Source: Methylobacter sp. (lineage in GTDB: Bacteria > Pseudomonadota > Gammaproteobacteria > Methylococcales > Methylomonadaceae). From it: 64,000 nucleotides of DNA. Below the pieces are notes generated by a model. The model was not told where the DNA came from, searched no databases, and was given only the letters and a program-made list of their open reading frames with translations. The position numbers were made by a program, and so were the translations under genes. The stretch spans positions 62,001 to 126,000 of the forward strand of contig JAGXGY010000042.1 of assembly GCA_024636505.1 (NCBI GenBank), written 5' to 3'. This document shows positions 34,869 to 43,743 of this stretch, in pieces; within the stretch, counting starts at the first letter, position 1; each line of letters begins with the position of its first letter.

Positions 34869-35885
34869 ATGTACAATCGGCTAATAAAATTTTTAAACCT
34901 AAGCGGGCTCACCTGGTTTGTTCCTCTGGCAAAAATAGCGGCCGGAGACAATCCCGCGCTGCAAATCCGCCAACTGTGGCTGATCATGGGAGTGCCGATG
35001 CTCGCGTTTATGCTCTTCCTTGGACTGTGGAGCTTTTCCGCCTCCAAAGTTAACACCAGCCTGGGCACGATTCCAGGTCCTATCGCGGTGTGGCACGAAG
35101 CGGGCGTATTGCTGGACGACCATTTCGCCGAACGCGCCAAAGAAGCCGACTATTACCAACGCCAGCAAACCCGTAATGAGCAAAAACTTGCAGAAGATCC
35201 GGCGGCCGAAGTCAAAGTCCGTCCTTACAACGGCCAAGCCACCTATGTGGATAAGATTTATACCAGTCTGTACACGGTGTTTGCAGGCTTTGTGATTGCC
35301 ACGCTGATTGCGGTACCGCTCGGCCTGTTCTGCGGCATGAGTCCGGTGTTTAATACTGCGATCAATCCGCTGGTACAGATTTTTAAACCGGTATCGCCAT
35401 TGGCCTGGCTGCCTATCGTTACGCTGGTGGTCAGTGCCGTATATGTGACCGGCGATGACTCCTGGTTTGAAAAATCGTTCCTGACTTCTGCGGTTACCGT
35501 CACCCTGTGTTCGCTGTGGCCGACGCTGATTAATACCGCAGTCGGCGTGTCGTCGATAGACAGGGATCTGATCAATGTCGGTAAAGTGTTGCGTCTTGGC
35601 TGGGGCACTCAAATCAAAAAAATCGTTGTACCGTCTGCATTGCCGTATATTTTCACCGGCATGCGTTTGTCCTTGGGCGTAGGCTGGATGGTGCTGATCG
35701 CTGCGGAAATGCTGGCGCAAAATCCGGGGCTGGGCAAGTTCGTCTGGGATGAATTCCAGAACGGCAGTTCCAACTCCTTAGGGAGAATCATGGTTGCGGT
35801 GTTTACCATCGGGCTGATCGGCTTTGCCTTGGACCGCATCATGCAGTCGCTGCAAAACCTGTTCTCTTTCGGCAGAACGCTTTAA
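34869..35885 (+). CDS. nrtB: Nitrate ABC transporter permease
   Basis: 338 residues with a longer N-terminal periplasmic region than typical (helix at 36-55, then a 75-residue hydrophilic stretch) before the classic BPD_transp_1 domain. The EAA loop reads AAEMLAQNPGLGKFVWDEFQNGS and LINVGKVLRLGWGTQIKKIVVPSALPYI. It forms the membrane channel of the importer with NrtA and NrtCD. The 132-bp gap before it contains a CTTTCAC-like tract and a TTTGGTGCA half-site. Confidence 0.92.
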   Translation: MYNRLIKFLNLSGLTWFVPLAKIAAGDNPALQIRQLWLIMGVPMLAFMLFLGLWSFSASKVNTSLGTIPGPIAVWHEAGVLLDDHFAERAKEADYYQRQQTRNEQKLAEDPAAEVKVRPYNGQATYVDKIYTSLYTVFAGFVIATLIAVPLGLFCGMSPVFNTAINPLVQIFKPVSPLAWLPIVTLVVSAVYVTGDDSWFEKSFLTSAVTVTLCSLWPTLINTAVGVSSIDRDLINVGKVLRLGWGTQIKKIVVPSALPYIFTGMRLSLGVGWMVLIAAEMLAQNPGLGKFVWDEFQNGSSNSLGRIMVAVFTIGLIGFALDRIMQSLQNLFSFGRTL

Positions 35886-36010
35886 TTATTTATCCGAGAA
35901 AAGCACGAAAAACACCGCTGCGGGGGCGGCGATTTCAGTCGCCCCCCCCCGCAATCATGACCTCGTTTTTCGTGGACAACTGCTTTTTCTATGGCTAACC
36001 AGGAGCCGAG

Positions 36011-37750
36011 ATGTCCGTCGTGAACCTCAACATTGTGCATAAACACATGCAAAATAACCCGCCTGCGCCATCGAATGACGCCTACCAGCCCTTACTCGAA
36101 TTAAAGTCGGTGTGCAAAAGCTATGGCGCAGCATCGATCCTCAACAACATCAACCTGAGCATTAGAGAAGGCGAATTCGTCGCCATTGTCGGTTTTTCCG
36201 GCAGCGGTAAAACCACGCTGATTTCAACGATTGCCGGGTTGATTCAGGCCGACAGCGGCGAGGTGCTAAAACAAGGTCTGCCGATTACCGCGCCGGGACC
36301 GGATCGCGGCGTGGTGTTCCAAAACTACTCGCTGATGCCGTGGCTGACGGTGTTCGACAACGTGGCGCTGGCAGTCGATCAGATATTCAACCACTGGACA
36401 GCAGAACAACGCCGGGCGCATACCGAAAAATACGTCAAAATGGTTAACCTCGGCGCGGCGATGGCGAAAAAGCCGGCCGAGCTATCCGGCGGCATGCGTC
36501 AACGGGTCAATGTCGCCCGCGCCTTGGCGGCCGACCCCGATATTTTGCTGCTGGATGAGCCGCTCAGCGCGCTGGATGCGTTGACGCGCGGCAACTTGCA
36601 GGATGAGATATTGCAAATCTGGGCGCAGGAAAAGAAAACCGTCATCCTGATTACCAACGATGTCGATGAGGCCATCTATATGGCGAATCGGATTATTCCG
36701 CTCAATCCCGGCCCCGATGCGAGCTTCGGCCCGGATTTTGCGGTTAATATCGAGCGTCCCAGGGATAGAACCGCGTTAAACCATCATCCCGAGTTTAAAA
36801 AACTGCGCGCCGAAATCACCCGTTATTTAATGGACATCGGCAGTGCAAAAAACCAGACCTCAGCCGCCGACAAAATCGTCCTGCCCAAAATCAAACCTAA
36901 CACCGACAGCGACTGGAATCGTGCTTATTCGCTGATAAACTCCACGCAAGATAAAGTAGTCCGCCCCCGCTACCTGGAGTTTTCAAAGCTGAGCAAAACC
37001 TACCCGACCCCCGACGGCAACGGCTCAGTTAAAGTCGTGGACGGTTTCGAGCTGAAAATGAAAAAAGGCGAATTCATCTCGATCATCGGTCATTCCGGCT
37101 GCGGTAAATCCACGGTGTTATCGATGACTGCCGGTTTAAACAGCATCTCCGAAGGCGTCATTATTCTGGACAACAAGGAAATCAACAGTGCCGGTCCCGA
37201 TCGCGGCGTAGTATTTCAGGCACCCAGTCTGTTTCCGTGGCTGACCGCATTTGAAAACGTGATGTTGGGTGTCGATAAAGTCTATCCGCATGCCTCTCAA
37301 TCGGAACGCAATGACATCGTCGAATACTATCTGAACCGCGTCGGTTTGGGCGATTCGCTACGCAAAAAAGCCGCCGAGCTGTCCAACGGTATGCGCCAAC
37401 GGGTCGGTATAGCCCGCGCCTTTGCCTTGTCGCCCAAACTGCTGTTGCTGGACGAGCCGTTCGGCATGCTGGATTCGTTGACCCGTTGGGAATTGCAGGA
37501 AGTGTTGATGGAAGTCTGGGACAGAACCCGGGTCACCGCCATCGTGGTCACTCATGACGTCGATGAGGCCATCCTGCTGGCCGACCGGGTGGTCATGATG
37601 ACCAACGGCCCGCAGGCCAAAATCGGCAAAATAGAAAACATCGATTTGCCCAGACCGCGCAGCCGTAAAGCCTTATTGGCCCATGCCGATTACTACAAAT
37701 ACCGGGAAAGTATCTTGAGCTTTCTGACCGAGTGCGACCATACGCATTAA
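36011..37750 (+). CDS. Fused nitrate ABC transporter ATPase (NrtC- and NrtD-like halves)
   Basis: 579 residues made of two complete ATPase domains joined by a 60-residue linker. First: Walker [10 protein letters not shown], signature LSGGMRQR, Walker [12 protein letters not shown]. Second: Walker [10 protein letters not shown], signature LSNGMRQR, Walker [13 protein letters not shown]-loop THDVDEAI. In the first half the H-loop histidine is replaced (ITNDVDEAI), and the second has SNG instead of SGG, so each nucleotide site may be asymmetric. In cyanobacteria NrtC (with a binding-protein fusion) and NrtD are separate; here they are one chain with no binding domain. RBS AGGAG. Confidence 0.9.
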   Translation: MSVVNLNIVHKHMQNNPPAPSNDAYQPLLELKSVCKSYGAASILNNINLSIREGEFVAIVGFSGSGKTTLISTIAGLIQADSGEVLKQGLPITAPGPDRGVVFQNYSLMPWLTVFDNVALAVDQIFNHWTAEQRRAHTEKYVKMVNLGAAMAKKPAELSGGMRQRVNVARALAADPDILLLDEPLSALDALTRGNLQDEILQIWAQEKKTVILITNDVDEAIYMANRIIPLNPGPDASFGPDFAVNIERPRDRTALNHHPEFKKLRAEITRYLMDIGSAKNQTSAADKIVLPKIKPNTDSDWNRAYSLINSTQDKVVRPRYLEFSKLSKTYPTPDGNGSVKVVDGFELKMKKGEFISIIGHSGCGKSTVLSMTAGLNSISEGVIILDNKEINSAGPDRGVVFQAPSLFPWLTAFENVMLGVDKVYPHASQSERNDIVEYYLNRVGLGDSLRKKAAELSNGMRQRVGIARAFALSPKLLLLDEPFGMLDSLTRWELQEVLMEVWDRTRVTAIVVTHDVDEAILLADRVVMMTNGPQAKIGKIENIDLPRPRSRKALLAHADYYKYRESILSFLTECDHTH

Positions 37751-37781
37751 CAACCGCTTTAATAATACCTTAGGAGGCTTT

Positions 37782-39041
37782 ATGCCGCAGCAACACAGAA
37801 AAATCTCATTATCTGCATCACTATTGGCTCTATCGGTAGCGAGCGGTTCAGCCTTAGCCGGTGTTACCCAGGATGTTGAAGATGCGCTCAATTTTTATCA
37901 TTCCGGTAAAAACGGCGCGGTCAAGATTGACCTGAATTACCGCTACGAAAATGTCGACCAAGACCGGGGCCCGCAAAAAACCGCCAATGCCAACACCGCA
38001 CGTCTGCGGGCAGGTTTGCTGTCGCCGACCTTTTACGGCTTTCAAGGCTATGCCGAATACGAAGGCAACTTGGCCATGCAGGAGGACTTCAATAGTTTAC
38101 GTAACGGCAATACCGGCTACTCAACGGTGGCCGATCCTGAAAAAAGCGAACTCAACCAACTATGGCTCAGCTATGCCGGTATCCCCGATACGGTGATTAA
38201 AGGCGGACGGCAACGCATCAAGCTCGACGACGACCGCTTTATCGGCAACGTCGGCTGGCGGCAAATGGAAACCACCTTCGACTCGGTGCTGATCACCCAC
38301 AACAATCAACAGTTGTTGGGACTGACCGTTAACGCAGGCTATATCGGCAACGTCAATACATTTACCTCCACCACCGAAAACATCGAAGCCCCGATTCTGA
38401 ACATCCGTTATAAAATCGGCGATTACGGCAACCTGGTCGGTTACGGCTACTGGCTGGATTATACCGAGCGCGAAAACCATGAGAAATCCAGCCAAACCTA
38501 CGGCTTGCGCATGTCTAATTATAAAAAACCGGGGGATTCGCTGAAAATCAGCGATAACTACGGCGTACTTTATACCGCTGAATGGGCGCATCAGGCCGAT
38601 TACGGGCATGGTGCAACCGGCTACGATACCAATCGCATCAACCTGATGGGCGGCGTTACCGCCTATAACTTCACTTTCCAAGGGGCAGTTGAACAGCTTG
38701 ACGGCAAAGGACTCAATAAAACCTTTGATACGCCGCTAGGCACCAACCATGCGTTCCAGGGCTGGGCGGACTTATTCCTGGTTACGCCTAGAGACGGTAT
38801 CCGCGATGTATCCGGGGCTGTGCATACCGTACTGAATCAAAACAGCGTAGTGTTAACCGGGATTTATCATGATTTCACCGATGACACCGGCAGCCTTCAT
38901 TACGGCAAGGAATGGGATTTTCAGGCCACTAAAAAATTTGGCAAGCATTATGCGCTGCTGGCCAAATACGCGTATTACGATGCCGATCAATTCGGCACCG
39001 ACACCCAAAAAATCTGGGTACAGGGGAATATCAGTTTTTAA
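37782..39041 (+). CDS. Outer-membrane beta-barrel porin, likely for nitrate entry
   Basis: 419 residues with a signal peptide (LLALSVASGSALAG) and alternating-strand segments throughout, ending in a strand with terminal phenylalanine (KIWVQGNISF), the outer-membrane assembly signal. The sequence resembles alginate-export/OprD-type porins (RLRAGLLSPTFYGFQGYAEYEG, GGRQRIKLDDDRFIGNVGWRQ). With a strong TAGGAGG site 32 bp after the ATPase it is surely in the same operon, so it probably passes nitrate to NrtA. The substrate is inferred. Confidence 0.82.
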   Translation: MPQQHRKISLSASLLALSVASGSALAGVTQDVEDALNFYHSGKNGAVKIDLNYRYENVDQDRGPQKTANANTARLRAGLLSPTFYGFQGYAEYEGNLAMQEDFNSLRNGNTGYSTVADPEKSELNQLWLSYAGIPDTVIKGGRQRIKLDDDRFIGNVGWRQMETTFDSVLITHNNQQLLGLTVNAGYIGNVNTFTSTTENIEAPILNIRYKIGDYGNLVGYGYWLDYTERENHEKSSQTYGLRMSNYKKPGDSLKISDNYGVLYTAEWAHQADYGHGATGYDTNRINLMGGVTAYNFTFQGAVEQLDGKGLNKTFDTPLGTNHAFQGWADLFLVTPRDGIRDVSGAVHTVLNQNSVVLTGIYHDFTDDTGSLHYGKEWDFQATKKFGKHYALLAKYAYYDADQFGTDTQKIWVQGNISF

Positions 39042-39239
39042 ACGCCTAGCGCCGCACCATAATGATGCGACCGGTATTACGCCTTAACCTGCCGTCCTTC
39101 TCGGGGAAAACCCAAATCCTCCACATGATGTGCATAGCTTTTTTTATCCGCTTTATAGCGCGGCTTAAACCATGCGCCGTTATTGCCAAAGTCCGGGAAG
39201 ACCGCACTGTGGAAATGATTGAGGTAAAAGGTGAAACCG

Positions 39240-39264
39240 TGGACGCGAATTCATTCGCGCCCAC
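39240..39264. repeat. GCGAATTCATTCGC hairpin in the porin-nasA gap
   Basis: GGACGCGAATTCATTCGCGCCCACC is a member of the same palindrome family as 29162 and 32317. The surrounding 400-bp gap (39042-39445) has only unconvincing ORFs in both directions; I see no real gene. Confidence 0.5.
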
Positions 39265-39445
39265 CTCATTATGACTGCAGATATGACCATGGCCAAACCA
39301 ACACTCAAAGTCAGCATCGGCTTTGTCGGCGATAAAGCGGATACCGTATGCCGGGAACTGAAACGCAATCGAGGCAAAAACGGCTACTTTCCGAAGCAGG
39401 CGCAAATAAAAGCGGATAAGCGACAGGCTGCAAGCTGCATAATCA

Positions 39446-42088
39446 TCACAACAGCGCCTTGATCTCCGGCACGCAGGAACCGCAGTTGGTTCCGGCTTTA
39501 AGACAAACACCTACGTCCTGATGGGTTTTGAGTCCTTGTTCCCTGATCGCATTTTGGATGGTCAGTTCCCCGACATTGAAGCAGGCGCAAACGATAGTGC
39601 CGACATCGACGACACCTAAGGGCGGCTTGCCGGTCAATAAGGCCATGCGTTCCGCTTTTTCCAATTCTATTTTTGTAAACAAAGAGAGCAACCAGTTGCG
39701 CTCGGGCAGCGCAGACTCGGCCGCGATAAAAACCACGCTTTCCAGCTGATGGTTGACGATACGCGCGGCCCGGTAATTGCCCCGAGCGGCATCTTGATAT
39801 TCCTGCCACTGGGCAGTTCCGCCGGCGCTGTCGCAGAGGTTCTGTTGCGCCCATGCCTGCCAGTTTTCGGGCAAAGTCATCCCGGCCAGTTCATAGCGGT
39901 AAACCTGTTCGCCTTTCATTTTTACCCAATAGTCCGGATCGCTGATGCTTAACTCGCGCCGGGACAGGATAAAACCTTGCCAGGCAGGTTGATAGGCCTT
40001 GATGCGCACCGGTGTGTGCTTGCTTTCCGGTTGCTTGGAAAGCGGATCGACTACCGCATTGACTAACGCGCCCATGCGTCCGCGACTGGCATATTGTTCG
40101 GTCCAGTGCATCGGCACGAAGAGGCTGCCTTGCTGTTGACTGCCGGTAATTTGTATCCGTGCAATCATAGCGCCCAAAAGACTTTCTATGCTTGCCAGAG
40201 TGTTTGCAACCAAGCCGTAGCGCTCGGCATCAACAGGATGCACTTCCACAAATGACTCGGGCTTGTGCTGATTAAGTTGTGCCGCAATGGCAGTACGGGT
40301 CATGGTATGCCACTGATCACGCAATCGGCCGGTATTTAAAATCAGGGGATAAGTCTGATCCGGCAGATTGACAGGGCGGCGTGGCGTAACCGCAATAAAT
40401 TGGGCTTTGCCCGATTCGGTAAAAAACTGCCCGTCTTCGAAAAACCGGGCTCTGCCCTGCGGATAAGCCTGATTAACCGGCCATTGGGTCGGCTGTAAAC
40501 CATCATAATCATGCCGGGTCATATCCGCAAACGCCGAAATATCAAAGTCACGCAAACCGTTATTTTCAAAACCGGACAACGCGGCGTGTTCGCGAAAAAT
40601 TTCCACCGGACTTTGATAATGAAATGCCTGTTCAAAGCCCATGCGCCGCGCCACTTGGGTGATGATCCACCAATCGGGTTTGGCGCTGCCCGCTGGTTTA
40701 AATAACGCCCGTTGCCGTGAAATGCGCCGCTCGGAATTGGTCACCGTGCCGTCTTTTTCGCTCCAGCCTTGCGCGGGTAACAGCACATGCGCCAGGGCGG
40801 TGGTATCGGTATCTTTGATGCAATCGGATACCGCCACAAACTCGCAACGCTGCAAGGCCAGTTTGACTTTATTCGCATTCGGCAGACTGACCACCGGGTT
40901 GGTACCCATAATCCACACGGCTTTGATGTTGCCGTCGTAGATGGCGTCGAATAAATCCACCGCCGAATAGCCCGGCTTTTGGGCAATGTTTGCCGTATTC
41001 CAGAACCGTGCGACTCGATCTATGTCGTCGGCATTGGAAAAATCCATGTGCGCGGCCAGTTGATGCGACAATCCGCCGACTTCGCGCCCGCCCATCGCAT
41101 TGGGTTGTCCGGTCAGCGAGAATGGCCCGCAACCCGGTTTGCCGATGCTGCCGGTCGCCAAATGGCAGTTGATAATGGCATTGACCTTGTCGGTGCCGGA
41201 TGCCGATTGATTGATGCCCTGGCTGTATAAGCTCATTACTTTTTTATGCCCGGCAAACCAGTCATAAAAACGCTGCAGGTCGTCTTTATCTAAGCCGCAA
41301 AAATCGGCAAGCTGTTCCCTATCGATACCGGCTACATCCAACGCTTCGGCAAAGCCTTCGGTATGGGTTTTTATATAAGCCGAATCCAGCGCGTTTTGTT
41401 CGCTTAAAAAATGCAGCAGGCCGTTAAACAAGGCGGCGTCACTGCCGCTCGCCAGCGCTAAATGCAAATCGGCGATGTCGCAGCTGGCGGTGCGGCGCGG
41501 GTCGATCACTACGATTTTTAACGCCGGATTGGCTTCCTTGGCTGCGCGTATTCGCTGGAAACTGACCGGATGGCACCAGGCGGCATTCGAGCCAATCAGT
41601 ATTATCATCTCGGCCTGTTCAAAATCGTCGTAACAACCCGGCACGGTATCGGAACCGAAGGCGCGTTTATGTCCGGCCACCGAAGACGACATACACAAAC
41701 GGCTGTTGGTATCCATATTGCCGCTGCCGATAAAGCCTTTCATCAGCTTGTTGGCGACGTAATAATCTTCGGTCAACAATTGCCCCGAGCCGTAAATCGC
41801 CACCGCGTCGGCGCCGTATTTTTCGATAGCGCGAATAAAGGAGTCGGCGACCAGATCCAAGGCTTGGGTCCAGCTGGTTTCTCGCCCGTAGACTTGCGGC
41901 TGCAACAGTCGGCCTTTGAGTTCAACCGTCTCGCCGAGTGCCGAACCTTTGGAGCATAGCCGCCCGAAATTGGCCGGATGCGAGGTGTCGCCGCTGATGT
42001 TAAGGCGATGATGCACATCATCGACCTTCGCGCTGATTCCGCAGCCTACGCCGCAATAGGGGCAAGTGGTTTGTATGGTTTTATTCAT
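39446..42088 (-). CDS. nasA: Assimilatory nitrate reductase catalytic subunit
   Basis: 880 residues. The N-terminal [4Fe-4S] motif CPYCGVGCG is followed by the molybdopterin (bis-MGD) domains (SRLCMSSSVAGHKRAFGSD, LTGQPNAMGGREVGGL, IMGTNPVVSLPNANKVK). The C-terminus adds a BFD-type [2Fe-2S] domain (GTIVCACFNVGELT with CGSCVPEI). No twin-arginine leader, so it is cytoplasmic. It reduces nitrate to nitrite for assimilation, receiving electrons from the NasB-like flavoprotein upstream. The gap to that gene is filled by repeat copy C. Confidence 0.95.
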   Translation of the reverse strand: MNKTIQTTCPYCGVGCGISAKVDDVHHRLNISGDTSHPANFGRLCSKGSALGETVELKGRLLQPQVYGRETSWTQALDLVADSFIRAIEKYGADAVAIYGSGQLLTEDYYVANKLMKGFIGSGNMDTNSRLCMSSSVAGHKRAFGSDTVPGCYDDFEQAEMIILIGSNAAWCHPVSFQRIRAAKEANPALKIVVIDPRRTASCDIADLHLALASGSDAALFNGLLHFLSEQNALDSAYIKTHTEGFAEALDVAGIDREQLADFCGLDKDDLQRFYDWFAGHKKVMSLYSQGINQSASGTDKVNAIINCHLATGSIGKPGCGPFSLTGQPNAMGGREVGGLSHQLAAHMDFSNADDIDRVARFWNTANIAQKPGYSAVDLFDAIYDGNIKAVWIMGTNPVVSLPNANKVKLALQRCEFVAVSDCIKDTDTTALAHVLLPAQGWSEKDGTVTNSERRISRQRALFKPAGSAKPDWWIITQVARRMGFEQAFHYQSPVEIFREHAALSGFENNGLRDFDISAFADMTRHDYDGLQPTQWPVNQAYPQGRARFFEDGQFFTESGKAQFIAVTPRRPVNLPDQTYPLILNTGRLRDQWHTMTRTAIAAQLNQHKPESFVEVHPVDAERYGLVANTLASIESLLGAMIARIQITGSQQQGSLFVPMHWTEQYASRGRMGALVNAVVDPLSKQPESKHTPVRIKAYQPAWQGFILSRRELSISDPDYWVKMKGEQVYRYELAGMTLPENWQAWAQQNLCDSAGGTAQWQEYQDAARGNYRAARIVNHQLESVVFIAAESALPERNWLLSLFTKIELEKAERMALLTGKPPLGVVDVGTIVCACFNVGELTIQNAIREQGLKTHQDVGVCLKAGTNCGSCVPEIKALL

Positions 42089-42098
42089 TAAAAATCTC

Positions 42099-42240
42099 GT
42101 AACTGCTCAGCGCCATCAAATACCATGGAACGCAGATGACGCAGATGGATAGGATGAACACAGATACTTCAGAAAAATCTTACACATCATCATAATTATC
42201 AGCGTCATCTGCGTTCTGTTTTTGGCGGCTCAGTAGTCAC
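42099..42240. repeat. Dispersed palindromic element, copy C
   Basis: 142 bp, the shortest and cleanest copy. Outer ends are GTAACTGCTCAGCGCC and GGCGGCTCAGTAGTCAC, with inner arms GGAACGCAGATGACGCAGAT and GCGTCATCTGCGTTCTG. Its right 36 bp encode the last 11 residues and TGA stop of the NasB-like protein. Confidence 0.82.
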
Positions 42241-43461
42241 AAAATCTCGCGCATAAGCTTTACCGAAAATCAGCATATCTCTTATGTCGGAAATATTGTC
42301 TTCCTGCTCCAGCAATTGCTGGTACCACCCGCCGTCTGCGGTGTCACCATACAGCACCACACCGATCAGCTTGTCGGCCTTAATGACCAGTTTCTTGTAA
42401 ATGCCTATAGCAGGATCGGTAAAACAGAGGCTTTCAGACTGTTCATTATCTTGAAAATCGCCAACCGAAAACAGGTTGATGCCGGTCACTTTGAGCTTGG
42501 TCGCGGTCGGTAAGGTAATATATTCGGCCACGCCATGCGCACTGAGATGATTGGCGCAGACTTTGGCCTGCTCAAACAGCGGGGCGACCAGGCCGAAAGT
42601 AGCGCCGCGATGCTGAATGCATTCGCCGACCGCGTAAATGCTGGGATCGTAGCTTTGCAAGGTATCGTTAACGACGATGCCGCGCTCGCAATAAATCCCC
42701 GCTTCTTGCGCCAGCGTCATGTTGGGGCGTACGCCGATGGCCATAATGAACAGGTCGCATTCGAGTTGGCTGCCATCGTCAAAACAAACAGAAGTAATAT
42801 GCCCATGTTTATCGCCGGACAATGCTTTAAGCTTGGCGGCCATCTTAAATTTCAGGCCGCGCTGTTCCAGTTCCGTTTGCAGCATTTTCGCGGCAGGTCT
42901 GTCCATCTGCCGGTTCAGCAAGATTTCATGGTTATGGATCACGGTCACATCCATGCCTCTTGAAACCAGCCCGTTGGCGGCTTCCAGACCTAACAGCCCA
43001 CCGCCCAAGACCACGGCTTTTTTATGACTACGGCTATAGCTAAGCATTTTATTCACATCGACTATGTCCCGAAAGCTGATCACGCCCTCCAGGTCATTGC
43101 CGGGAATTTTCGGTATAACGGCTTTGGAACCGGTAGCGATTAACAGCCGGTCATAGCTTGCAACTGTGCCGTCTTGCGCATAGACTTTTTTGTTTTTTCG
43201 GTCTATACGCGTCGCGGCTTTGGCTTCGCCCGCATACAGCGTTATGCCGTTGTCGAAGTACCACTGACGGTTATTGATCACAATATCCTCAATGGTTTTC
43301 TCGCCGCACAGCACCGAGGACAGCATGATGCGGTTGTAGTTGCCGTAAGGCTCGGCACCGAACACGGTGATGGCGTATTTATCCGGCGCGGCGCTTAGCA
43401 GTTCTTCTACGGTACGCATACCCGCCATGCCGTTGCCGATCACGACCAAGCGTTGTTTCAT
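42205..43461 (-). CDS. NasB-like FAD/NAD(P)H nitrate reductase electron-transfer subunit
   Basis: 418 residues from the ATG at 43461, which has AAGGA upstream; the track start adds 11 residues. FAD-binding LVVIGNGMAGMRTVEELL and NAD-binding VVLGGGLLGLEAANGL motifs match the N-terminal half of NirB and the NasB/NasC flavoproteins. It probably passes electrons from NAD(P)H to NasA, the next gene. The C-terminal VTTEPPKTERR is encoded by palindromic repeat copy C. It has a sigma-54 promoter just upstream, so it heads the nasB-nasA unit. Confidence 0.85.
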   Translation of the reverse strand: MKQRLVVIGNGMAGMRTVEELLSAAPDKYAITVFGAEPYGNYNRIMLSSVLCGEKTIEDIVINNRQWYFDNGITLYAGEAKAATRIDRKNKKVYAQDGTVASYDRLLIATGSKAVIPKIPGNDLEGVISFRDIVDVNKMLSYSRSHKKAVVLGGGLLGLEAANGLVSRGMDVTVIHNHEILLNRQMDRPAAKMLQTELEQRGLKFKMAAKLKALSGDKHGHITSVCFDDGSQLECDLFIMAIGVRPNMTLAQEAGIYCERGIVVNDTLQSYDPSIYAVGECIQHRGATFGLVAPLFEQAKVCANHLSAHGVAEYITLPTATKLKVTGINLFSVGDFQDNEQSESLCFTDPAIGIYKKLVIKADKLIGVVLYGDTADGGWYQQLLEQEDNISDIRDMLIFGKAYARDFVTTEPPKTERR

Positions 43462-43502
43462 CGGGCGTTCCTTATGATTGAATGCTATGTTCAATATTCC
43501 TA

Positions 43503-43518
43503 AGCAATCTGTATGCCG
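43503..43518 (-). promoter_or_regulatory. Sigma-54 promoter of the nasB-nasA unit
   Basis: CGGCATACAGATTGCT on the minus strand with GG and GC 12 bp apart. The start site would fall about 30 bp upstream of the ATG at 43461. Confidence 0.75.
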
Positions 43519-43570
43519 TACACCGACTTGGGTGTTTTCCTGAAGCTAAATCCTAAAAATACAAATTTTA

Positions 43571-43587
43571 TGCGCTAAAATGGTGCG
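43571..43587 (-). promoter_or_regulatory. NtrC-like site in the nasB-ntrB intergenic region
   Basis: CGCACCATTTTAGCGCA on the minus strand, ten matches of thirteen to TGCACC-N4-TGGTGCA, about 53 bp upstream of the nasB -24 element. It may also serve the divergent ntrB promoter. Confidence 0.65.
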
Positions 43588-43648
43588 TAACTAAATGGCC
43601 GATGCACTTAACCGGGCAATAACAGTGCTCGGCGAAAGAGAAAACCTT

Positions 43649-43670
43649 TCGCCTTTCGCCTTTCGTCTTT
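43649..43670. repeat. CTTTCGC heptamer tract before ntrB
   Basis: CTTTCGC twice plus CTTTCGT, the same period as the CTTTCAC tract before pyrF. It lies just upstream of the putative ntrB sigma-54 promoter. Confidence 0.55.
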
Positions 43671-43683
43671 TCTCTGCCTTTGT

Positions 43684-43699
43684 CGGCCTACAAATTGCT
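43684..43699 (+). promoter_or_regulatory. Possible sigma-54 promoter of ntrB
   Basis: CGGCCTACAAATTGCT has the GG and GC dinucleotides at the right 12-bp spacing but departs from consensus elsewhere. It is 45 bp upstream of the ntrB ATG. Confidence 0.5.
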
Positions 43700-43743
43700 A
43701 TGAAAACAATAACGCTCTTACTTTAAACACTCTTAAGCAAGCC

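Noticed and set aside
35940-35950. C-run before nrtCD as a phase-variation tract
   Set aside because: It lies in the intergenic gap about 60 bp before the ATG and is not in a coding region; no sign of a slippage-dependent frame.
39046-39510. 154-aa minus-strand ORF between the porin and nasA
   Set aside because: Overlaps the nasA 3' end and a GCGAATTC hairpin; composition looks random and no domain is seen.
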